A stretch of DNA of 64,000 nt from positions 2,643,501 through 2,707,500 of the forward strand of contig CP029329.1 in assembly GCA_003129525.1 (NCBI GenBank), written 5' to 3'. Position 1 is the first letter of the stretch. Every line of letters begins with the position of its first letter. Shown here piece after piece: positions 30,080 to 40,925 of this stretch. The notes beneath the pieces were generated by a model. It was not told the DNA's origin. It saw nothing but the letters and a program-made list of their open reading frames with translations, and did not search any database. The position numbers and the translations under genes were made by a program. The stretch comes from Clostridium beijerinckii. GTDB lineage: Bacteria; Bacillota; Clostridia; Clostridiales; Clostridiaceae.

Positions 30080-30251
30080 TGGGGAATTTAAATTATTTTA
30101 CGCAAAATCAATAAGTTGGCTAAAATAACTATGGTTTTGCGTAAATGTTCATAAAAATCAGAGCAAACACGGCCAAGGTCTAAATATTTTCAAGTATAAG
30201 CAAATTAAAAGATTTAGATTAACCACGCGTTTTTTATCGTCGTTAAAAAAC
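30080..30251 (+). terminator. rph 3' region with long-loop inverted repeat
   Basis: TTTACGCAAAA near 30098 pairs with TTTTGCGTAAA near 30134 across a ~30-base loop. Around 30220, TTAACCACGCGTTTTTT recurs at 43535 in better-paired form. No gene is visible. Confidence 0.45.
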
Positions 30252-30389
30252 AAGCTATAGTATCAAGCACGTCTAAAACGTGTAAATAGTACCTTCAACA
30301 CGACATGTCTCAGAAGTAACACCGGGAAAAAAAGATTTTTCATAGACAAGCATTGCACTAAATTCATATATTTGGTTCAGTGTTTTTTT
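30252..30389 (+). repeat. Structured intergenic repeat, copy 3 with 5' extension
   Basis: Core 30288-30389 matches the copies at 12375, 23482 and 50134, including CTTCAACACGAC, CTCAGAAG and the terminator stem ending in eight Ts. The 5' extension (30252-30287) contains a GCACGT/ACGTGT hairpin and resembles the isolated half at 22788. It lies between rph and the histidine kinase. Confidence 0.72.
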
Positions 30390-30518
30390 GTTAAGTAAAA
30401 ATTGAAGAATACAAACAGAATATTATCTGTAAATAGTTTACTTATAATATCAAATACTATAAAATTAAAGCATAAAATGTAAAAACTATAATATAAATTA
30501 ATAGAATATAGGTGGAAA

Positions 30519-33242
30519 ATGAAAGGTATTTTAGAAGATACTATAGAAAAATCATTCTTGTATAGTAAAAATAATATTGTTATTGAAGTGGATATAGATT
30601 TTATTGCTCTTACGGGCTTTACTAATAACGAATTAATAGGAAAAACACTTACAGAAATAAGTAATATGTTAAGAATTGACTCTCAAGTTTATATTGAAAA
30701 TATTGAAGAGGAATATAGTGGTTATATATTCACTAAGGAATATGAGCCAAAAGAGGTAAATATTTATTATGAAAATTTAAACTGTGAAAATGAAAAAATA
30801 TATTTTTTCAAAGAGAACGTAGATTCAAGAATTAAAGAACATTTTGATATTTTTAAACAACTTTATGCAGACGGTAAAACTGGATTTTCAATTATTAGTA
30901 CTAATGACTTAATTTTACTTAAAGCAAATGAAAATTATTTAAATTATCTTAATGAATCTTATAATAAAATTAATGATAGTATAGGTAAAAAACTCAAAGA
31001 ATTAATAATTCCATATGAAAGTAGTAAGATAGAAGAAATGTGGAATTCTGTTATAACTACAGGTAAACCATATTATGTTGAGGAATTTCAACATGATTTT
31101 CATAAGAGGGGAGTTACTTACTGGAGTTTATCAATTGTACCAATATTTATAGAAGGAAAATTAAAATATATAATTAGTACTGCATTGGATGTAACAAAAA
31201 GAGTTTTAAGTAGAAAACTTTTAAAGGAAGAATTTAAAATTATTAAAGAGGAAAAAGAGTACTTAGAATCAGTAGTTGAAAATATAACTGATGGTTCTTT
31301 TATTTCAAATAAAGATGGAGAAATTATTAAAGTAAATTCTAAATTAAGAAATAAATATCCTCATGATACTATTAATTGTCTAAAAAGCATACAGAAGATG
31401 CGCAAATATTTTGATACATCAGGTAATGAAATTACTCATGAAAATGATCCTATAATACGTGCACTAAATGGAGAAAAAATAAAAGGTGAAATAATAATAA
31501 TAAAATCAAAGTACACCGAACATGTTATTCAATTTACAGCTATTCCTATTTGGGATGCAAAAGGCAATATTACTATGGCAGCAGTATTTTTTAACTATAT
31601 TACAGATTCATTTAATAAAGAAAAAATTATTAAAGAACAGAATGATAAATTAGAAATTATTGTAGAAAATATGAATGATGTTTTGATAATTTTTGATAAG
31701 GATGGAAATATCGAAAAAATTAATAAAGCAGCTAAACTTTATGATTTTTATTCACCAGAAATTATAAAAATGAATGACTTTTACAAGAAAACTAAAATAT
31801 ATGATACAAGTGGCACCTTGATATCAGATAGAAATTCAATTGTTAAAAGGATAGTAGAAGGTGAAAAAATATCAAACTATCAATGTACTGCTTTAACTAA
31901 TAATTGTATTACTTATATTGAGATAAACGGTAACGCCATATATGATAATAAAGGTAATTTTATTGCAGGAATATTATTGATACATAATATGTCTGATAGG
32001 ATACAAAGTGAGGAAGCATTATTATTAAATACTCAGTATAATTTATTAAATAATATTTTAGTAAATCTTAATGTAGGTTTTGTAAGATATTCATATCCAG
32101 ATTTAAAAGTTATAGATATGAATAATAAGGCTTATAGTCAAATAATGCAAATGCAATCTAATCTCAAATTAGAATCATTATCATCTCTTAAAGGACAGGA
32201 TTATTCATATATATTTTTTGATGATAAAGAAGATAAGTGGAATGAAATGATTCAAAATTTACAAGATAAAAAAGATAAAAAAGATAATACTTTTTCTCGT
32301 TATGTAAATTATACTTATAATGGAGAGAAAATATTTTTAAAGATTATGTATCAACCTTTATTTGGAGTAAATAATAAAATTTGTGAAATAATTGCTATTT
32401 CAATAGATATTACTGAAGAAGTGAAAGCAAAAAATAATATGGAAAAAACTTTAAAATTACAGGATGAAATATTTGCGAATATTTCACATGAACTTAAAAC
32501 TCCTTTAAATGTAATTTTCAGCACAACTCAATTAATGGAATTTTATTCAAAAAGCGATTTGATACAAGGTAATAATAAAAAGGTTTTGAAAGGCGTTAAG
32601 ATTATTAAACAAAATTGCTATAGGTTCATAAAGCTTATAAACAACATAACAGATATATCGAAAATAGAATCTGGATTTTTGGAATTAAACCTATCTAATG
32701 AAAATATAGTTGATATTACAGAAGAGATAGTTCAATCAATAGCAGATTACATTAAGGCGAAAGAATTAAATATTATTTTTGATACAAATATAGAAGAAAA
32801 GATTATAGCCTGTGATCCTAATAAGATCGAGAGGATTATGTTAAACCTTATTTCTAATGCAATTAAGTTTACAGATGCAAATGGCATTATATGTGTAAAT
32901 TTACTTGATAAAGGTGATACTGTTGAAATATCAGTAAAGGATACTGGTATAGGAATGGACAAAAAACACCTAGATAGTATTTTCAAAAGATTTCATCAGG
33001 TTGATAAATCTCTTTCACGAAATGCAGAAGGAAGTGGGATTGGATTATATTTGGTAAAATTATTGGTTGAACTTCATGGTGGGAAAATAAGCGTAGAAAG
33101 CAAATCAGGTGAAGGAAGTATATTTAAAGTAGAGCTTCCCTCGAGGATTATAGAAACTCACAAAGTTATTGAAGAAAACAAATCTATAGATAGTAAAATT
33201 GATGTTATAAATATTGAATTTTCTGATATATATTCAATATAA
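30519..33242 (+). CDS. Multi-PAS sensor histidine kinase (orphan)
   Basis: Soluble sensor kinase of 907 residues without clear membrane helices. The N-terminal ~640 residues form about four to five PAS-type domains (for example around 110-225, 245-365, 375-490 and 505-640), joined by short helical linkers. The dimerisation domain has NISHELKTPLNVIF (phospho-acceptor His657). The ATPase domain has NLISNAIKFT (N box), DTGIGM (G1), FKRFHQVDKS (F box) and GSGIGLYLVK (G2). No receiver domain and no adjacent response regulator were found, so its partner lies elsewhere. The PAS ligands are unknown. Confidence 0.88.
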   Translation: MKGILEDTIEKSFLYSKNNIVIEVDIDFIALTGFTNNELIGKTLTEISNMLRIDSQVYIENIEEEYSGYIFTKEYEPKEVNIYYENLNCENEKIYFFKENVDSRIKEHFDIFKQLYADGKTGFSIISTNDLILLKANENYLNYLNESYNKINDSIGKKLKELIIPYESSKIEEMWNSVITTGKPYYVEEFQHDFHKRGVTYWSLSIVPIFIEGKLKYIISTALDVTKRVLSRKLLKEEFKIIKEEKEYLESVVENITDGSFISNKDGEIIKVNSKLRNKYPHDTINCLKSIQKMRKYFDTSGNEITHENDPIIRALNGEKIKGEIIIIKSKYTEHVIQFTAIPIWDAKGNITMAAVFFNYITDSFNKEKIIKEQNDKLEIIVENMNDVLIIFDKDGNIEKINKAAKLYDFYSPEIIKMNDFYKKTKIYDTSGTLISDRNSIVKRIVEGEKISNYQCTALTNNCITYIEINGNAIYDNKGNFIAGILLIHNMSDRIQSEEALLLNTQYNLLNNILVNLNVGFVRYSYPDLKVIDMNNKAYSQIMQMQSNLKLESLSSLKGQDYSYIFFDDKEDKWNEMIQNLQDKKDKKDNTFSRYVNYTYNGEKIFLKIMYQPLFGVNNKICEIIAISIDITEEVKAKNNMEKTLKLQDEIFANISHELKTPLNVIFSTTQLMEFYSKSDLIQGNNKKVLKGVKIIKQNCYRFIKLINNITDISKIESGFLELNLSNENIVDITEEIVQSIADYIKAKELNIIFDTNIEEKIIACDPNKIERIMLNLISNAIKFTDANGIICVNLLDKGDTVEISVKDTGIGMDKKHLDSIFKRFHQVDKSLSRNAEGSGIGLYLVKLLVELHGGKISVESKSGEGSIFKVELPSRIIETHKVIEENKSIDSKIDVINIEFSDIYSI

Positions 33243-33276
33243 TAGTTCACTTATATAAGTTAAGGAACATGAAAAT

Positions 33277-33321
33277 AAAGGGGCCTGCATTTGCTTAACT
33301 GGAGCAAATGCAGGCCCCTTT
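33277..33321. terminator. Very strong bidirectional terminator
   Basis: An 18-bp perfect GC-rich stem, 33277-33294 with 33304-33321, has A and T tracts on both sides. It lies between the convergent histidine kinase and isochorismatase-like genes and should stop both. Confidence 0.88.
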
Positions 33322-33360
33322 ATTTCGGCGAATATATGCATAAGTAAGATTTATCTATAA

Positions 33361-34080
33361 CTATATTTCTTGTGATTCTTTTTCTATTTGATTTGTAAGA
33401 AGTTTTATTGTTTCGTCAGTACTCATTATAGTGCAATAAATGTGATTCATAATCATTATTTCTGCATCATGTAACTCTTGTGTTGCTGCCGAGCAAGAAT
33501 CTTCTACTAGTATTACTTCAAATCCTGCATCAGCTAAACTTCTTACAGTTGAAGCAACACATTGGTCAGTAACAACACCAGTACATACTACACATTCAAT
33601 TCCCATATTTCTAAGAATTCGTTCATAGTTAGATCCACTAAGTACACTATCTGTTGTTTTTTCAACTACAATTTCATCTTCTAAAGGTTTTAGTTTATCA
33701 ATAATTTCAGCTCCATACTCTCCAATTTGAAGAAGTACATTATTCCAACCTGGTCTTCTTTGAACAAGAGATCTGTCACGACCATCTTTATGATAACAAG
33801 CTATTCTACCATAAGTGACTTCTAATTTATTGTTTCTGAAAAATTGTAATAATTTCTTGTTATTAGGAATAACAATGTTGTCAAGACGATTGTAAAAATA
33901 TTCCCATTTATCCCACATACCTTTTTCTTTCGCATCAATTGCATCGCCATAATTACTGTTTGCAAATTGATTTTGCATGTCCACAATTAATAAAGCAGTT
34001 TTACTTGGATCTGGTAGCATTGAAGCTCCATGATTAGGTGCAAATTCATAGTATAAAGTTTCATTATTTTGTTTTTCCAT
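33361..34080 (-). CDS. Isochorismatase-family cysteine hydrolase
   Basis: Amidohydrolase of 239 residues with a complete isochorismatase-like catalytic triad: Asp34 in LLIVDMQNQF, Lys141 in VVEKTTDSV and Cys174 in GVVTDQCVAST. The cysteine marks the amidase branch (nicotinamidase, N-carbamoylsarcosine or biuret hydrolase relatives) rather than true isochorismatase, which lacks it. AAGGAGG precedes the start. It is monocistronic, with a terminator-like hairpin in its leader. The substrate is unknown. Confidence 0.85.
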   Translation of the reverse strand: MEKQNNETLYYEFAPNHGASMLPDPSKTALLIVDMQNQFANSNYGDAIDAKEKGMWDKWEYFYNRLDNIVIPNNKKLLQFFRNNKLEVTYGRIACYHKDGRDRSLVQRRPGWNNVLLQIGEYGAEIIDKLKPLEDEIVVEKTTDSVLSGSNYERILRNMGIECVVCTGVVTDQCVASTVRSLADAGFEVILVEDSCSAATQELHDAEIMIMNHIYCTIMSTDETIKLLTNQIEKESQEI

Positions 34081-34141
34081 AATTTATTTCCTCCTTGATA
34101 TTATGTTTTACTATAAGTTATTAACCTTTTATATGTTAAAA

Positions 34142-34167
34142 ATGCCCCGAGATTACACTCAGGGCAT
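34142..34167 (-). terminator. Terminator-like hairpin in the leader of the isochorismatase-like gene
   Basis: On the minus strand ATGCCC and CTC pair with GAG and GGGCAT around a short loop, followed by TTTTTA. It lies 60 bases upstream of the start codon, so it could attenuate that gene or simply end an upstream transcript. No known riboswitch aptamer was recognised before it. Confidence 0.55.
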
Positions 34168-34516
34168 AAATAAATATTGCACCTTATTTACCTGCATATT
34201 ATGTACTAAAAAGTATATTTAGTCAATGACTTTTCACTATGGAGTGAGAGGTAATTGTTATAAAGCTGAAAAGGATAAGATAGATTTAAAGAGTGATGAA
34301 GTAGGAAAAAAATCACTTCCCAATAAACTTATATGGAATTTTAAGAATAATTTTATATTTGCGAAAAATTGGGAATATATAGGATAAATTCTATTTTGGG
34401 AGTGAGAAAAAAAAGATTTAAAGTTGAAATATGGTGTAATTAAATGTATAATGGAAAAAAATGAAAATATTAATTATGGTTTATACACATTAAATATTAT
34501 AAGGAGGAAGCGTGTT

Positions 34517-36532
34517 ATGGAGAAAAAAGAAAAGAAAGGTTCAATAAAATTTAAAATTCTATCAGTTCCGTTAATTCTTGTATTTTTGGCTATATCAGCT
34601 ATTGCAATTGTTTCTATAATAATTAGCCAAAACAGTTTAATGAAACAAATGGAAACAGATAGTATGAATTACGCAAATCAAATTAAATCTCAAGTGGAAA
34701 TTAACAATAAAGCTATGGAATCAATAAATCAATCTATTTCGGATAGAATTAGAACTACAGGTTCATTTATTTTAAATAATTCTGATAAAGTTAATAATGA
34801 ATATTTAACTACACTCGCAAAGCAATTTGAAATAGATGAAATAAATTATGTTGATCCAAAAGGCACAATTATTTATTCTAATATACCAGCAAGTATAGGA
34901 TCAACTTTTGATAGTAGTCATATATCTTATCCTGTATTAAGTGGTAAGCAGGATTTCTTAGTTGAGAATATTAGAAAAAGTAGAGAAACAAATGATTATT
35001 ACAAATATGGTTATGTAGGACAAAGTGGAATAGGAATGGTTCAAATAGGAATAATCTCAAACAAGGTTCAAAGCTTAAGTGAATCAGTGGATATTCAAAA
35101 TTTATTTGAAAAATTAATTGAAGATAAAAGCACTGTATATGCCGTATTTATTGATACAAATTTAATTGAGACAGCTGATGGCGATAGTAGTGAAATAGGT
35201 AAAAAAGTTGATGATATTGGAAGTAAAACTGCGGCAGTAGAGGGCAAACCTTATTCATCAACATATATGTATAATGGAGTTGAAGTATATGATGTATTAG
35301 TTCCTATTTATAATGGAGATGAGTTATTAGGTGCTATAGACATAGGCCTTTCCATGGAAACAGTTAGGGATAATATTACTAAAATGCTTATGTTTATAGT
35401 TATTATTGCTATGATAGCTTTTATAATAATAACAATCATATTATTCAATATTTCAAAAGGAATAACACAGCCATTGAAAAAATTGGTACTTGCATCTAAA
35501 GAAATAGCAAATGGTGATTTAACTCAAAATATTAAAATTAATAGTAATGATGAAATTGGAATATTATATGATAGTTTTGATACTATGGTAAAGCACTTAG
35601 AAGGTAGTATTAAAACTATAAAAGAGGGTTCTTTAGAAGTAAGCAGTATGTCAGCAAGCTTAAGTTCCAATGCAAAACAAATGACTTTAACTACAGATGA
35701 AGTTACAAATGCTATACAGGATGTAGCTCAAGGTGCTGGAGAGCAAGCTAATGATTTGGTTAATATATCTAATAATGTTTTACAGTTAGCCGATGAATTG
35801 GACAACATATACGATAAAATTAATGGTGTAAAAGATAGTTCTTCATTAACAGAAGAAAAGGCTATAATAGGAAGAAAACAAATAGCTATTTTACTAAAAT
35901 CAATAGAGGAAGTAAAAATTTCATTTAAGGAACAAGCAGATAAAATTAATAATCTTAATTCTAGTGTGTCAAAGGTAGGTAATATTACAAATGTTATTAA
36001 TGACATTTCAGAACAAACTAATCTTTTAGCTTTGAATGCCGCTATAGAGGCAGCAAGAGCAGGAGAAGCTGGAAAAGGTTTTGCAGTAGTATCTGAGGAA
36101 GTAAGAAAATTAGCAGAACAATCAAGAAATGCTACAGGAGAAATACAAAAGTTAGTAGAATCAATAAGTAGTGAAACTAAGGGAGTGTTAGATAATTCTA
36201 ACAATGTAAGCAATTTAGTTGATAAACAATCAGTTACAGTTGAAAGTGCAATGTCTGCTTTTAATGATATGTTAAATGCCCTATCTAATATAGGACCTTT
36301 CGTAGATGAAACATATAAATCATTAGAAACTACTATTAAATCAAAGGATTTAATAGTTACTAATGTAGATAATGTAACTGCAGTATCTGAACAGACTTCT
36401 GCATCATCACAAGAAATAGCGGCATCTTCAGAAGAAATGCTAGCAAGTTCAGAAGAAGTATCAAAATTTGCAATGGATTTAGAGAACGTTGCTATAAAGT
36501 TGAATGAAGAGACAAATAAGTTTAAAATTTAA
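34517..36532 (+). CDS. Methyl-accepting chemotaxis protein
   Basis: Transmembrane chemoreceptor of 671 residues from the ATG behind AAGGAGG; the frame extends upstream to 34424 without a site. TM1 (about 15-37, [20 protein letters not shown]) precedes a Cache-type extracellular sensor with [12 protein letters not shown] and [13 protein letters not shown]2 lies near 295-320, then a HAMP domain ([13 protein letters not shown]). The signalling hairpin tip has the conserved [20 protein letters not shown] region. It relays ligand binding to CheA/CheW. The ligand is unknown. It is monocistronic, as is usual for clostridial MCPs. Confidence 0.9.
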   Translation: MEKKEKKGSIKFKILSVPLILVFLAISAIAIVSIIISQNSLMKQMETDSMNYANQIKSQVEINNKAMESINQSISDRIRTTGSFILNNSDKVNNEYLTTLAKQFEIDEINYVDPKGTIIYSNIPASIGSTFDSSHISYPVLSGKQDFLVENIRKSRETNDYYKYGYVGQSGIGMVQIGIISNKVQSLSESVDIQNLFEKLIEDKSTVYAVFIDTNLIETADGDSSEIGKKVDDIGSKTAAVEGKPYSSTYMYNGVEVYDVLVPIYNGDELLGAIDIGLSMETVRDNITKMLMFIVIIAMIAFIIITIILFNISKGITQPLKKLVLASKEIANGDLTQNIKINSNDEIGILYDSFDTMVKHLEGSIKTIKEGSLEVSSMSASLSSNAKQMTLTTDEVTNAIQDVAQGAGEQANDLVNISNNVLQLADELDNIYDKINGVKDSSSLTEEKAIIGRKQIAILLKSIEEVKISFKEQADKINNLNSSVSKVGNITNVINDISEQTNLLALNAAIEAARAGEAGKGFAVVSEEVRKLAEQSRNATGEIQKLVESISSETKGVLDNSNNVSNLVDKQSVTVESAMSAFNDMLNALSNIGPFVDETYKSLETTIKSKDLIVTNVDNVTAVSEQTSASSQEIAASSEEMLASSEEVSKFAMDLENVAIKLNEETNKFKI

Positions 36533-36546
36533 AGAAGGTTAAAGAA

Positions 36547-36594
36547 GGTGACAGTCACTACGGCAAATAATGCAAATGTGACTGTCACCTTTAT
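36547..36594. terminator. Strong bidirectional terminator
   Basis: GGTGACAGTCAC (36547-36558) pairs perfectly with GTGACTGTCACC (36578-36589), followed by TTTATT. It lies between the convergent MCP and MFS genes. The TGACAGTCAC core recurs at 25471. Confidence 0.8.
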
Positions 36595-36599
36595 TCAAT

Positions 36600-38222
36600 T
36601 CATTTTGTATTATTTCTTAGAAATAAATTAGCTATAAAGCCTACTGCTGAAATAATAGCGGCAGCCATAAACATATGTTTATATCCAGTATTTATTACAG
36701 TTTGGAAGGTGTCTATAATTTTATCACTAACTGAATCAATTGCTTGAATAACCATAGGTTGTATGTTTGGGGGTAAAACACTTTCAAATGCTTTTTTTAG
36801 TAAATCTACAATAGTTGTAACATCTGCATTTTGCAATGATTTAAAAGCCTCACTGTTACTACCAGAAGCGTTCATTTGCATATTTTTCATGGAGGAGCCA
36901 AAACTGCTTTGAAGGACTTCCATTAGTTTTGGTTGTAAATTTTTGGATGAATCCACAATAAAGCCAATCATTATACCAGGAGATATAGCAAGACCTAATG
37001 AACGAATAAGTGACATGGTAGCAAGACCAGAAGCACTTTCTTCCTTTGGAACTGTTTCTAATACTAAATAATTTAATGGTGCTCCCATAGTGAAACCAAC
37101 TCCAAGCCCCATTAATGCCAGACCAACAAATACACTTGTAAATGTAAGAAGTTTAGTAGTAATAAATCCAAGGAATAAGGTTCCAATTACAGTAAAAGCA
37201 AAACCTAAAGCTAAAACAAAACGAGCTCCATTTTTATCAATAAGTTTACCACTGATAGGTGCTGCTACACCGGAGAAAAGTGCTAGTAGTGTTATAAGAT
37301 ATCCGCCAGTTCCAGCCTTTAACTTAAGTACGTTTTCTGAAAATTGAGGAATAAATATCATTCCCATCATACCGCAGCCTATTATGAATGCTAGAATTAA
37401 AATAATTAACATTTGATAGTCTTTAAAATATTTTATATTCAGCACAGGGTCTTCAGCCTTGTTTTCTACAAAAATTAGTACTGGTGTAAGTATTACAAAT
37501 ATAATTAGATAAGGATAAACACTAGTTGTCTTAATACTGTTTATAAAATCAAAGAAATCAAGATTTGTTAAACCATACATAAGACTTGCTATAACTCCAC
37601 CCAGTATAATTGCCCCTAAAAAATCCATAGGCTTTTCAACAGTAGCTTTTGAATTTTCTAATTTAATGCTTAATAATAATATAACTAAGCTTATTGGTAC
37701 ATTAATAAAGAATATCCATCCCCAGCGGCTAGATCCAAAGATACTAATGATACTACTTCCCAAAGTAGGTCCTAGTATATTGCCAACTCCATAAATCATA
37801 CCAACTAATCCTAAAGCAGTACCTCTTTTTTCTTCTGGAAAGCTATTGCCGATTACAGCATTGGCGATAGGCATTATTCCACCTGCACCAATTGCCTGAA
37901 TAGCACGAGCAACTAGGAAAAAACTGAAAGTACCATAAAAATTAGAAATACCGCATAATAATGAACCAATTCCAAAAGTGGTAATACCAAATACATAAGC
38001 TTTTTTGTAACCATATTTATCACCTAATTTGCTTACTATAGGCATGGATATTGCGTATACTAAAGTATACAAAGTTATCATCCAGGTTCCGAGACTTTGA
38101 TTAATTTGAAAACTGTTTTGAATCAGTGTTCTAGCGGGTGAAACAATACCTGTATCAATAGCTCCCATAAAAATTCCTAACATAAAAAGTATAAGAACTA
38201 AAGTTCTATTTTTATTAGCCAT
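36600..38222 (-). CDS. MFS transporter, DHA2 (14-TM, EmrB/QacA-like) family
   Basis: Drug:proton antiporter of 540 residues. It has about 14 transmembrane helices, the motif A-like KLGDKYGYKKAYVFG between helices 2 and 3, and motif C-type GVGNILGPTLGSSI in helix 5. A ~90-residue hydrophilic loop (about 425-510, rich in Ser and Gln) lies before the final helix and is longer than usual. AAGGAGG precedes the start. Likely a multidrug or toxin exporter; no regulator is adjacent. Confidence 0.87.
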   Translation of the reverse strand: MANKNRTLVLILFMLGIFMGAIDTGIVSPARTLIQNSFQINQSLGTWMITLYTLVYAISMPIVSKLGDKYGYKKAYVFGITTFGIGSLLCGISNFYGTFSFFLVARAIQAIGAGGIMPIANAVIGNSFPEEKRGTALGLVGMIYGVGNILGPTLGSSIISIFGSSRWGWIFFINVPISLVILLLSIKLENSKATVEKPMDFLGAIILGGVIASLMYGLTNLDFFDFINSIKTTSVYPYLIIFVILTPVLIFVENKAEDPVLNIKYFKDYQMLIILILAFIIGCGMMGMIFIPQFSENVLKLKAGTGGYLITLLALFSGVAAPISGKLIDKNGARFVLALGFAFTVIGTLFLGFITTKLLTFTSVFVGLALMGLGVGFTMGAPLNYLVLETVPKEESASGLATMSLIRSLGLAISPGIMIGFIVDSSKNLQPKLMEVLQSSFGSSMKNMQMNASGSNSEAFKSLQNADVTTIVDLLKKAFESVLPPNIQPMVIQAIDSVSDKIIDTFQTVINTGYKHMFMAAAIISAVGFIANLFLRNNTK

Positions 38223-39052
38223 AAATTTTCCTCCTTAAATATTCAATTCTGCAATCATCTAAAGATTTTTTTGTTTATAAATATAAATTACCCAATAAGA
38301 TATTTATTATTTTGCACTAAAACTTAGTTTTATATGATTATTATTCATATAAGTTCATCAAATTTATTCATACTTAGAAAGGATAAAAAGGTATTATTAA
38401 AAAACATAAATTTAAAAGCCAATGCTTAATAATACTAAGCATTGGCTTGAAATTTCTAAGTATAATATCCAAAATATCGGTACTCTAATTTTGACCCCTA
38501 TCTATCGATAGGTGGGTGTCCTCACAGATGTTTCAATCGCCTTCAATGCCATAAAAGGACTCACATGAAAGTACATTTCCATATCTAAATATTGAACTCC
38601 CGAAATTTAAATGTAGGTTCAAAATAAGAGCTTAACGAATATCTCAGAAATTATAATTCTCTTGTTTATGAGCTTATAATAACATACGTAAAGTTGATTT
38701 ACAAGCTATATATCTATGGTAATTTAAATCTATTATGGATCATATATATTATCTTTTTATTTTAGGAATTAAATTTATAGAAAATGAATTTAATTCCTTT
38801 CTTGCTTTAAATTATTTTGCATTTAATTGTTAAATTATATTAATAAATATTAAAGATAATTACGCTTTTATAGGGTAGTTATAATTGAAGGAACAGTTGA
38901 AATACATGGGTATGATATAATAAAAAGGTTAGTATGCATATTGGTATATGGAATGTAATGATAAAGAGAAAATATATGTGACAACAGATGGAGAAATATA
39001 GAACCCTTGTGTGCGAAACATAAAGTGAAACTTTTCAGTTGGAGTTTTATGT
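38223..39052. other. Large intergenic region, 5' part, with a 13-bp hairpin
   Basis: A perfect stem, 38416-38428 with 38436-38448, lies upstream of the MFS gene; on the minus strand it is followed by TTTTAAATTT and may be a terminator. The remaining ~600 bases hold no supported gene. CCTATCTATCGATAGGTGGG near 38507 contains a short CCTATC/GATAGG palindrome. Confidence 0.45.
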
Positions 39053-39193
39053 ATGCTAGCTATGGGATCAAGTGAAACTTGATTCAGGTGGGGTTTGATC
39101 CCCATCTGAATCTTAGTTGAACTTATCCAGGAGCGTGCAGCCGTTATCTCCCACTTGAAGAAGTGGGAGTGTTATAGATGCTAGCTATGGGAT
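39053..39193 (+). repeat. Three-hairpin relic bounded by 16-bp direct repeats (IS200/IS605-end-like)
   Basis: ATGCTAGCTATGGGAT occurs at 39053-39068 and again at 39178-39193. Between them lie TCAAGT/ACTTGA (39068-39082), a 13-bp stem GATTCAGGTGGGG/CCCCATCTGAATC (39081-39112) and CTCCCACTT/AAGTGGGAG (39148-39169). Subterminal hairpins without terminal inverted repeats, next to nothing coding, resemble the right end or guide-RNA region of an IS200/IS605-type element after loss of tnpA/tnpB. This assignment is inference. Confidence 0.4.
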
Positions 39194-39248
39194 AAAAAAG
39201 TATATTTGTAACAATAATAATAAAAAATATAAGAAAAGAGATGATCAA

Positions 39249-40694
39249 ATGATAAAAGCAGATTTTAATGATTATAAGTTAAGTAGTGAATTATTAAAAG
39301 CAATTAGTATGTTAAATTTCAATGAGTTAACAAAAGTCCAAGAACAGGTTATACCGATTGCGTTAGAAGAAAAGGATATAGTAGTAAAGTCTAAAACTGG
39401 AAGTGGGAAGACTGCAGCATATGCTATTCCTATTTGCCAATTAATGGATTGGGAAGAAAATAAACCTCAAGCATTAGTGCTTACACCAACAAGAGAACTT
39501 GCTATCCAAGTCAAAGAAGATATTTTTAATATAGGTAGATTTAAAAGACTTAAAGTAGCTGCAATTTATGGAAAGTCTCCTTTCTATGATCAAGAAAAGG
39601 AACTTAAACAAAAAACACATATAGTAGTTGGTACACCTGGTCGTATTATAGATCATATAGAAAAAGGTACATTTGATTTATCAAAGATAAAGTATCTTAT
39701 AATAGATGAAGCTGATGAAATGCTTAATATGGGATTTGTAGAGCAGATAGAAACAATAATAACAAACTTATCAAAAGAACGTGTTACCATGTTATTGTCA
39801 GCCACAATGCCAAAAGACATAGAGACTTTATGCAACAAATATATGAAAGATCCTATACATATTGAAATAGAGGAGCAAAATAAAGCTGCAGATAATATAT
39901 GCCAAGAAAGATATAACGTAAATGAATTGGATAAAATAGAACTTTTAAGAGATATAACTATATTAGAAAATCCAGATAGCTGTATGATATTCTGCAATAC
40001 AAAACAAAAGGTAGATGAAGTTTATACTAAGCTTTCAAAACTCCAGTATAATTGTAGAAAAATACATGGTGGAATGGAACAAAGTGATAGATTAAGAGTA
40101 ATGAATAATTTTAAGCTGGGTTATTTTAGATATCTAATAGCTACAGATGTTGCAGCTAGAGGGATAGATATTGATAATATCACCCATGTAATTAATTATG
40201 ATATACCAGAAGAAAAGGAAAGCTATGTTCATAGAATAGGAAGAACTGGACGCGCAGGCAAGATGGGTAGATCAATTACTTTTGTAACACAAAATGAAAG
40301 TAAGTTTTTGAATGATATACATGAATATATCGGTAAAGAGATTCTTTTGAAGGAAAGACCTTCAACCGAAACTGTAAATAATCTTAAAGAAGAATTTGCT
40401 TTGAAAATGAACACAAAGCCTGAAATTAAAGAAGCAAAAGGCTCTGAACTAAGTAAAGAGATTATGAAATTACATATTAATGCAGGTAAGAAAACAAAGA
40501 TGAGGGCAGTAGATATTGTAGGCACACTTTGCAATATTGAAGGCATGACAAAGGACGATATAGGAATTATCAATATAGTTGATATATCTACCTTTGTAGA
40601 AATATTAAACAATAAAGGTGAGTTGGTATTTAGGCAGTTACAAAAAACACCTATCAAAGGCAGACTTCGTACTGTAAGTAAAGTTGATATATAA
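39249..40694 (+). CDS. dbpA: DEAD-box RNA helicase with DbpA-type RNA-binding domain
   Basis: ATP-dependent RNA helicase of 481 residues. The Q motif (VQEQ, around 30-33) precedes motif I SKTGSGKT (48-55), PTRELA, motif [11 protein letters not shown], motif III LSATMP, and motifs [14 protein letters not shown] and [11 protein letters not shown]. The C-terminal ~75 residues ([16 protein letters not shown]...) form the DbpA RNA-binding domain, which targets hairpin 92 of 23S rRNA. This points to late 50S ribosome assembly. It is monocistronic with the usual AGAGATGATC ribosome site. Sure of helicase; DbpA orthology likely. Confidence 0.87.
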   Translation: MIKADFNDYKLSSELLKAISMLNFNELTKVQEQVIPIALEEKDIVVKSKTGSGKTAAYAIPICQLMDWEENKPQALVLTPTRELAIQVKEDIFNIGRFKRLKVAAIYGKSPFYDQEKELKQKTHIVVGTPGRIIDHIEKGTFDLSKIKYLIIDEADEMLNMGFVEQIETIITNLSKERVTMLLSATMPKDIETLCNKYMKDPIHIEIEEQNKAADNICQERYNVNELDKIELLRDITILENPDSCMIFCNTKQKVDEVYTKLSKLQYNCRKIHGGMEQSDRLRVMNNFKLGYFRYLIATDVAARGIDIDNITHVINYDIPEEKESYVHRIGRTGRAGKMGRSITFVTQNESKFLNDIHEYIGKEILLKERPSTETVNNLKEEFALKMNTKPEIKEAKGSELSKEIMKLHINAGKKTKMRAVDIVGTLCNIEGMTKDDIGIINIVDISTFVEILNNKGELVFRQLQKTPIKGRLRTVSKVDI

Positions 40695-40697
40695 CAA

Positions 40698-40821
40698 GAA
40701 GAAACTGATTATAGTTTCTTCTATGCCGCTAGTATCAAAAATAAAGTAAGAAGCATATAGTTTAATTATATTAATAAATATTTTAGACAGCAAATTTATA
40801 AAAAATAAATTTACTGTCTTT
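40698..40821 (+). terminator. Two terminator stems after the helicase gene
   Basis: AGAAGAAACT/AGTTTCTTCT (40698-40723) lies at the stop codon but has no T-run. A second stem, AGACAG plus AAATTTA with TAAATTT plus CTGTCT (40785-40818), is followed by TTTT and is the better terminator. Confidence 0.6.
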
Positions 40822-40925
40822 TCCTATCCATGTACCAATGACCGTCAAAAATCAATGATTATAAGAACAGTCAACTTAGAAAAGTAATTGAATAGTATAT
40901 AGAGCAAAGATAAGGCATAATCAAA

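Noticed and set aside
35728..36213. 161-codon frame opposite the chemoreceptor
   Set aside because: A mirror of the conserved MCP signalling domain; Ser/Leu-rich as expected for an antisense shadow.
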